Below, piece by piece: positions 6,910 to 9,764 of a DNA stretch of 9,764 nt (positions within the stretch are counted from its first letter, which is position 1; every line of letters starts with the position of its first letter). The notes beneath the pieces are model-generated. The model saw nothing but the letters and a program-made list of their open reading frames with translations. It had not been told where the DNA came from and made no database searches. The translations under genes were made by a program, and so were the position numbers. Origin of the DNA: Oscillospiraceae bacterium (GTDB taxonomy: Bacteria > Bacillota > Clostridia > Oscillospirales > UBA644); NCBI GenBank assembly GCA_015067385.1, contig SVMP01000077.1:1-9764 (forward strand). The letters run 5' to 3'.

Positions 6910-6960
6910 AATAGCTTGAACCTCTTTACCGTTGGTAAGATGTTCGGGCTATTTTGCTTT
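6910..6960 (+). terminator. Terminator of the tRNA-Leu unit
   Basis: AATAGCTTGAAC (6910-6921) pairs over 12 positions, two of them G-U, with GTTCGGGCTATT (6942-6953). The enclosed TACC/GGTA segment extends the hairpin. A T-rich tail, TTTTGCTTT, follows. Confidence 0.75.
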
Positions 6961-6999
6961 ATGTCGGAGTATGAAAACTTTGATGGTTAAATACATGAG

Positions 7000-7040
7000 C
7001 AAAGCCGCAGGCGAATTTTCGTCTGCGGCTTTGTGATTTA
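7000..7040. terminator. Long GC-rich hairpin, probable terminator
   Basis: CAAAGCCGCAGGCGAA (7000-7015) pairs with TTCGTCTGCGGCTTTG (7018-7033) over up to 16 positions with one G-T. The form is common for clostridial terminators, but the following T tract is weak on either strand. It stands between the plus-strand tRNA unit and the minus-strand gene ending at 7076, so it could serve both. Confidence 0.6.
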
Positions 7041-7075
7041 GGGTATCCCTTAGTTTTTATGTTAACAAATTAGGC

Positions 7076-7270
7076 TCATTCGGTAGTTTCCTTATCTGTG
7101 GCGTTATGTACGCCGTCATTCTTGCGTGCTTTCCATTCAGCATAATCACGCCTTTCTTCTTCTGAGGCAAGATACTCCTGCATAATCGGCAGCAGTATTC
7201 GTGCCAAAGATTCCATTTCATATTCGGGGATACCTAAATCATTGCGAGGGATTTTCTTCTTTCTCGGCAT
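7076..7270 (-). CDS. Small recombinase-associated type protein (mobile-element remnant)
   Basis: A 64-residue, highly charged protein starting MPRKKKIPRNDLGIPEYE. The core EMESLARILLPIMQEYLASEEERRDYAEWKARK resembles, from memory, a family of short proteins found next to serine recombinases in clostridial integrative elements; function unknown. It has no membrane segment and is probably mostly helical. No recombinase gene is present in the window. No Shine-Dalgarno is seen before the ATG, because the bases just upstream are the broken end of the WYL regulator gene. The gene's own leader may therefore have been lost in a deletion and it may not be translated. Confidence 0.5.
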   Translation of the reverse strand: MPRKKKIPRNDLGIPEYEMESLARILLPIMQEYLASEEERRDYAEWKARKNDGVHNATDKETTE

Positions 7271-7275
7271 GATAT

Positions 7276-7626
7276 AGATTGGTGTATGCTTACCATAGAC
7301 GAAAGCTTTTGAATGATCTGATTACTTTTCGTTTTTGAAATAAATCTTGAAGACTAAACTGCATCGACGAGCATTTTTAGTTCCGCAAGTTCAAATGGTC
7401 TTTGACCGATATTATATCTGTTTTGAGTACTTTTTATTTCAATAATATCGCAGCCGAAATCTAACAGATGTTCTATATCCGAAGATATGATCCTTCTGTT
7501 TGCTTCTATGCCGACAGATTGAAGATATAGAAGAATATCCGATATCGTGGCATGATGATCATCGTCTGTATTCTCATAAAGAAACTTCATCACATGCAAG
7601 ATTCTTATAGGGGTCGTTTTAGGCAT
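7276..7626 (-). pseudogene. WYL-domain HTH transcriptional regulator, N-terminal remnant with amber stop
   Basis: The first 90 codons (7626-7357) give the winged-helix N-terminal domain of a WYL-family regulator: RILHVMKFLYENTDD, then ISDILLYLQSVGIEANRRIISSDIEHLLDFGCDII and RPFELAELKMLVDAV. A TAG at 7356-7354 then stops the frame, but the same frame continues with SSRFISKTKSNQIIQKLSSMVSIHQS, which is what comes next in intact relatives. The likely change is Gln codon CAG to TAG. Family-like sequence ends at about 7276, so the WYL ligand-sensing part (about 200 residues) is missing, joined to the start of the small gene at 7270. Intact members are about 300 residues or more. The 90-residue piece could still be a DNA-binding domain, but loss of function is more likely. 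Confidence 0.75.
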
Positions 7627-7709
7627 AACGTTAAATCTTTCTATTTGTATTTTGCCCTATATTATATCTTGTTGTGATGAAGTTGTAATGTCAAGAAAGA
7701 GACTTTTGG

Positions 7710-7723
7710 GTGAAATGTTTCAC
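7710..7723. promoter_or_regulatory. Perfect palindrome, possible operator
   Basis: GTGAAATGTTTCAC is a 14-base element with 6-bp perfect half sites and a 2-base centre, about 85 bases before the regulator remnant start. On the minus strand between them lie a TTGACA-like hexamer and a TATAAT, but their spacing (22 bases) is too long for a normal promoter. A repressor site is possible; nothing else supports it. Confidence 0.35.
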
Positions 7724-7725
7724 TT

Positions 7726-7749
7726 AATATTATTTTATTGAATAATATT
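7726..7749. repeat. AT-rich inverted repeat
   Basis: AATATTATT (7726-7734) and AATAATATT (7741-7749) are perfect 9-bp arms around a 6-base loop. There is no GC content in the stem, so it is a weak terminator at best. It sits between the membrane-protein remnant and the regulator remnant. Confidence 0.4.
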
Positions 7750-7766
7750 GTTGTAAATATAATTTT

Positions 7767-8274
7767 TCAACTATTATGATTAACGGAGTCACGCCAAGAG
7801 TGTTTGGGCGATATAGGAGTTGTTGTTCTTTCTGTTTCAAGAAGTTCAGAGGAGTCGGTTTCAATTTTCGTTGTATCCCTGATAAATGTTGCATATTTGT
7901 TTCCGCTACAAGCTCCCAAAAACATTACAGAAATCAGTATCGGTGTATCAATAAAGAGAGCAATATATATTGAAAAAACTTCCGGTATATTCAATTTATC
8001 AAAAATCAAATTCGACGGAAAAACAAAATAGTAATTAAGTATTAAAGGAATAAAGTTTATAACTGGAATTTGTATTAACAATAAAACAAATGTCAGGATT
8101 AATATTGAACTCATTAAAACACTTGTTAAATATTTCTTTGTTATCAAATTTCTTTGCCAAGCCTAAAGTATACCCTTCGGTTTTGGACATTTTCAAAAAA
8201 AATACCATTGTGGCTAAAAACAATATGCCATAATCTACCATAAAACCCAATAAGGTAGACATATAGAAAACCAC
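7767..8274 (-). pseudogene. Small membrane protein, probably frameshifted
   Basis: Two overlapping minus-strand frames appear to be parts of one protein of about 165 residues. The first (from GTG 8274 or ATG 8262) gives MSTLLGFMVDYGILFLATMVFFLKMSKTEGYTLGLAKKF and then loses its membrane character. The second, one frame away, picks up near 8147 with ITKKYLTSVLMSSILILTFVLLLIQIPVINFIPLILNYYFVF. It continues with a third hydrophobic stretch (SIYIALFIDTPILISVMFLGA) and a polar tail ending at 7767. The second frame has a stop just before 8147 and no ribosome site, which favours a one-base shift near 8136-8150. I do not recognise the family. The IS element beginning about 15 bases before the ATG has cut the gene from its original promoter. 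Confidence 0.45.
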
Positions 8275-8325
8275 TATGTATCTACCTTGTTTTAATGGTA
8301 TAATAAAAGAAAGAGGGTGATGAAA

Positions 8326-8655
8326 ATGAAAAAAATAAACGAAAAGAGAATGGATAAACGAAGATAAACTGAAAATAAATAAAAGGCAAGAGAACTCGGG
8401 AAAATATATGATGCAGATTACAGTATGAGCAGTCGTTGGATTCGAGAATACACAACTAAAGGAGAATAAGCCTTTAAAAAAAGGGACAACAGATATGCGG
8501 CATTACATACAAGTAAAAGTTATCTAAAACAGAATGCGTAAGGTTAGAGATTGCAAAATTGCAAATAGAAAACGAAAGATAAAAAAGGGAACATCGTGAA
8601 AGGAGTGGCTGCAAACAAGGAGTTTGTTACCATAAAAGAAGTGAATGCGAAATAA
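8326..8655 (+). pseudogene. IS3-family transposase orfA remnant
   Basis: ATG 8326 opens MKKINEKRMDKRR and meets TAA at 8365. In the same frame follow ARELGKIYDADYSMSSRWIREYTTKGE, recognisable as the helix-turn-helix of orfA, a further stop, then AFKKRDNRYAALHTSKSYLKQNA. After a frame change come RLEIAKLQIENER (leucine-zipper-like region) and, after another, VKGVAANKEFVTIKEVNAK, the usual C-terminus, ending at TAA 8653-8655. At least three stops and two frame changes make it a pseudogene. Confidence 0.8.
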
Positions 8656-9503
8656 CACACCGTTTGAGAGACAAATACAGTATAAAGTTTCCTTGTGAGC
8701 TTATGTCGGTTAATAAATCGGAATATCACAAATTGGAAACTCGTAAGGATCTCCCCTATCGTTATGAAAGAGACAGGATACTGCTTCCAAAACTATTATT
8801 GGAAGAACATAAAAAGCATAAATCCAAGGGATATCATTATTTAGCAAACGCAATAAGAAGAAATACCGGTTGTTTTTTTTCAGATAATCTTGTATAAATG
8901 CTGTAATACGAAGGAATACGTCCAAAAACCGGAAGAAGATATAGATCAAATAAGGGAGAAGAGAGCGTTAAGTTCCAAATAAGATTAAAGAAAAATGGAA
9001 CGCGACTAAGCCGCTTGAAATTGTTGTGTTGGATATGACGTGCATATTCCATAAGGGTATTTGATTGGAATAGACATATATCTTGGACATATACAAAAAT
9101 GAAATAATTGCAAGTTCGGTAACAAGGGCACAAAATATTAATATTACGTATTATAACTGTTTGAAAACACTTGTAGAAAGAGTAAATGAGCAACCGTACC
9201 CAGTATTTTGCACACCGACCAAGGTAGCGTTTACTCCTCAACAGGCTTCTATTTAGCCCATAAAGATTATACCACGATTGAGCGTTCCATGTCAAGAGTC
9301 GGAAAGCCAACAGATAACCTAATTATCGAATCGATTAATGGATGAATAAAAGAAATGTTAAAACATGATTTTGATTTTTAAAACATCAAGTTTTTCAGAA
9401 ATTCATTGAAAATTACGTGTATTATTTCAGCAACGAACGGATTTCATGCAAGTTTAATTTCAAAACCCATGTCCAATTCAGAATTAAATAAGGGGTTGAA
9501 TAA
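8656..9503 (+). pseudogene. IS3-family transposase orfB (DDE integrase) remnant
   Basis: The first piece (8664-8897) reads RDKYSIKFPCELMSVNKSEYHKLETRKDL, then RYERDRILLPKLLLEEHKKH and YHYLANAIRRNTGCFFSDNLV, the N-terminal part of orfB. The integrase core follows in broken frames: EIVVLDMTCIFHKGI with the first Asp at 9032-9034, DIYKNEIIASSVTRAQ, then HTDQGSVYSSTGFYLAHKDY with the second Asp at 9217-9219. SRVGKPTDN-IIESING holds the Glu at 9328-9330. TGA at 9343 replaces the Trp codon usual after ESING. The C-terminal KFIENYVYYFSNERISCKF and THVQFRIK end at TAA 9489 (likely a former Gln codon); the old end is probably 9503. All three DDE residues persist, though spread over different frames. 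Confidence 0.85.
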
Positions 9504-9572
9504 TTTGTGTTTTTGTGTCTACTTTCTATTGACAAGTTCATACTACTAGTGGTTTTCGTTAGACAATAAACG

Positions 9573-9604
9573 TAACCCTATTGATTTGTTTCTCAATAGG
9601 GTTA
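9573..9604. terminator. Terminator of the ABC exporter gene
   Basis: TAACCCTATTGA (9573-9584) and TCAATAGGGTTA (9593-9604) form a perfect 12-bp stem with an 8-base loop, just after the stop codon of the minus-strand ABC gene. On that strand the bases after it (CGTTTATTGT) are moderately T-rich. Confidence 0.75.
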
Positions 9605-9612
9605 TATAAATA

Positions 9613-9764
9613 TTATGCAGTTTGATAATACTTCGCTTGACTCTTAAAGAGCTCGGCATAGACACCATCCTGTGTCATCAGCTCACGGTGTGTGCCTTCT
9701 TCTACGATCTGACCGTCCCGAAGCAGATAAATGTGATCACACTCAAGAATGTTTGAAAGACGGT
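9613..9764 (-). CDS. ABC exporter, fused permease/ATP-binding protein (C-terminal end only)
   Basis: The last 50 or so residues of an ABC ATPase, running in from outside the window. The protein reads (H)RLSNILECDHIYLLRDGQIVEEGTHRELMTQDGVYAELFKSQAKYYQTA and stops at 9613. The partial first codon (..AC) fits the switch (H-loop) His of HRLS. The D-x-I-x-L-x-x-G-x-I-V-E-x-G-T-H-x-E-L pattern and the GVYAELFKSQ ending are typical of MdlB/MsbA-type exporters with fused transmembrane and nucleotide-binding domains. The substrate cannot be judged from this fragment. It is unlikely to be the missing ATPase of the FtsX-type permeases at 983-3598, because those work with MacB-type separate ATPases, which have a different C-terminus. 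Confidence 0.88.
   Translation of the reverse strand, partial: RLSNILECDHIYLLRDGQIVEEGTHRELMTQDGVYAELFKSQAKYYQTA

Larger units (their letters stand above)
8277..9544 (+). mobile_element. Degraded IS3-family insertion sequence
   Basis: The element holds remnants of the two overlapping transposase frames (orfA 8326-8655, orfB from 8656) behind a TGG-TATAAT promoter element (TATAAT at 8299-8304) and AGGGTGAT ribosome site. Length, about 1.27 kb, is normal for IS3 elements. The right end carries GTCTACTTTCTATTGACAAGTTCA-like terminal sequence (about 9516-9540), but left and right ends match poorly as inverted repeats. The boundaries are inferred from flanking DNA: GAAAACCACTA (8266-8276) on the left and ACTAGTGGTTTTC (9545-9557) on the right share ACTA, a plausible 4-base target duplication. 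Ending at 9540 is the alternative. Many stops and frameshifts show that it cannot move by itself. Confidence 0.8.

Noticed and set aside
6971..7036. A 21-codon frame (MKTLMVKYMSKAAGEF...) running through the hairpin at 7000-7033
   Set aside because: Its GGAG lies only one base before the ATG, and half of the frame is the terminator stem, so a chance ORF is more likely.
7776..8031. Plus-strand 65- and 75-residue frames
   Set aside because: Both lie opposite the membrane-protein remnant, have no ribosome site and no recognisable motif.
8837..9310. Minus-strand 157-residue frame
   Set aside because: It is antisense to the orfB remnant, whose conserved integrase motifs show the true strand; the frame is rich in Phe, Tyr and Leu as expected from the reversed AT-rich sequence.
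6893..9764. A repeated tRNA-Leu 3' end marking the far border of an integrated element
   Set aside because: No second copy of the T-arm/acceptor sequence was found by eye downstream in the window.
1..9764. CRISPR array, riboswitch or T-box leader
   Set aside because: No regularly spaced direct repeats and no conserved aptamer or T-box core (AGGGTGGnACCGCG) were seen on either strand.

Overview
The window looks like a chromosomal segment of a low- to mid-GC, spore-forming Firmicute of the class Clostridia, probably a gut Oscillospiraceae/Lachnospiraceae-type organism. The main reasons are the endospore pair yqfC-yqfD, consensus sigma-A promoters with strong Shine-Dalgarno sites, a VanY-type D,D-carboxypeptidase, a WYL regulator of clostridial type, and an IS3-family element of a kind common in Clostridia. 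This placement is inferred from gene content; no ribosomal RNA or marker gene is present.

Layout. (1) Bases 2-817 hold the 3' part of an M28-family zinc peptidase, followed by a strong terminator. (2) Bases 983-3598 hold two co-transcribed FtsX/MacB-type ABC permease subunits with no ATPase beside them, behind their own promoter. They converge, across a shared hairpin terminator, on (3) a minus-strand operon (4963-3642) of a membrane-anchored VanY/DdcB-like M15B carboxypeptidase and a Nudix hydrolase, driven by a perfect-consensus promoter. (4) Divergent from it are yqfC and yqfD (5081-6548), mother-cell sporulation proteins. The ordinary housekeeping part ends here.

(5) From 6557 a strong promoter drives a tRNA-Leu locus: a half tRNA-Leu(CAG) that stops matching right after the anticodon, a nested hairpin, then an intact tRNA-Leu(CAG) with encoded CCA, then terminators. 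(6) Bases 7076-9560 are a decayed accessory region. It has a small protein of the type found beside site-specific recombinases, a WYL-family regulator killed by an amber codon and by truncation, a frameshifted small membrane protein, and a heavily mutated IS3-family element. The IS appears to have landed in a 20-bp palindrome. (7) At the right edge (9764-9613, minus strand) is the C-terminal end of an ABC exporter with fused ATPase.

No CRISPR array, riboswitch, rRNA or intact defence system is visible. The most unusual item is the half/whole tRNA-Leu tandem and the sequence replacing the lost 3' half. The rest of the accessory region reads as remains of mobile DNA beside a tRNA gene, not as a working new system.
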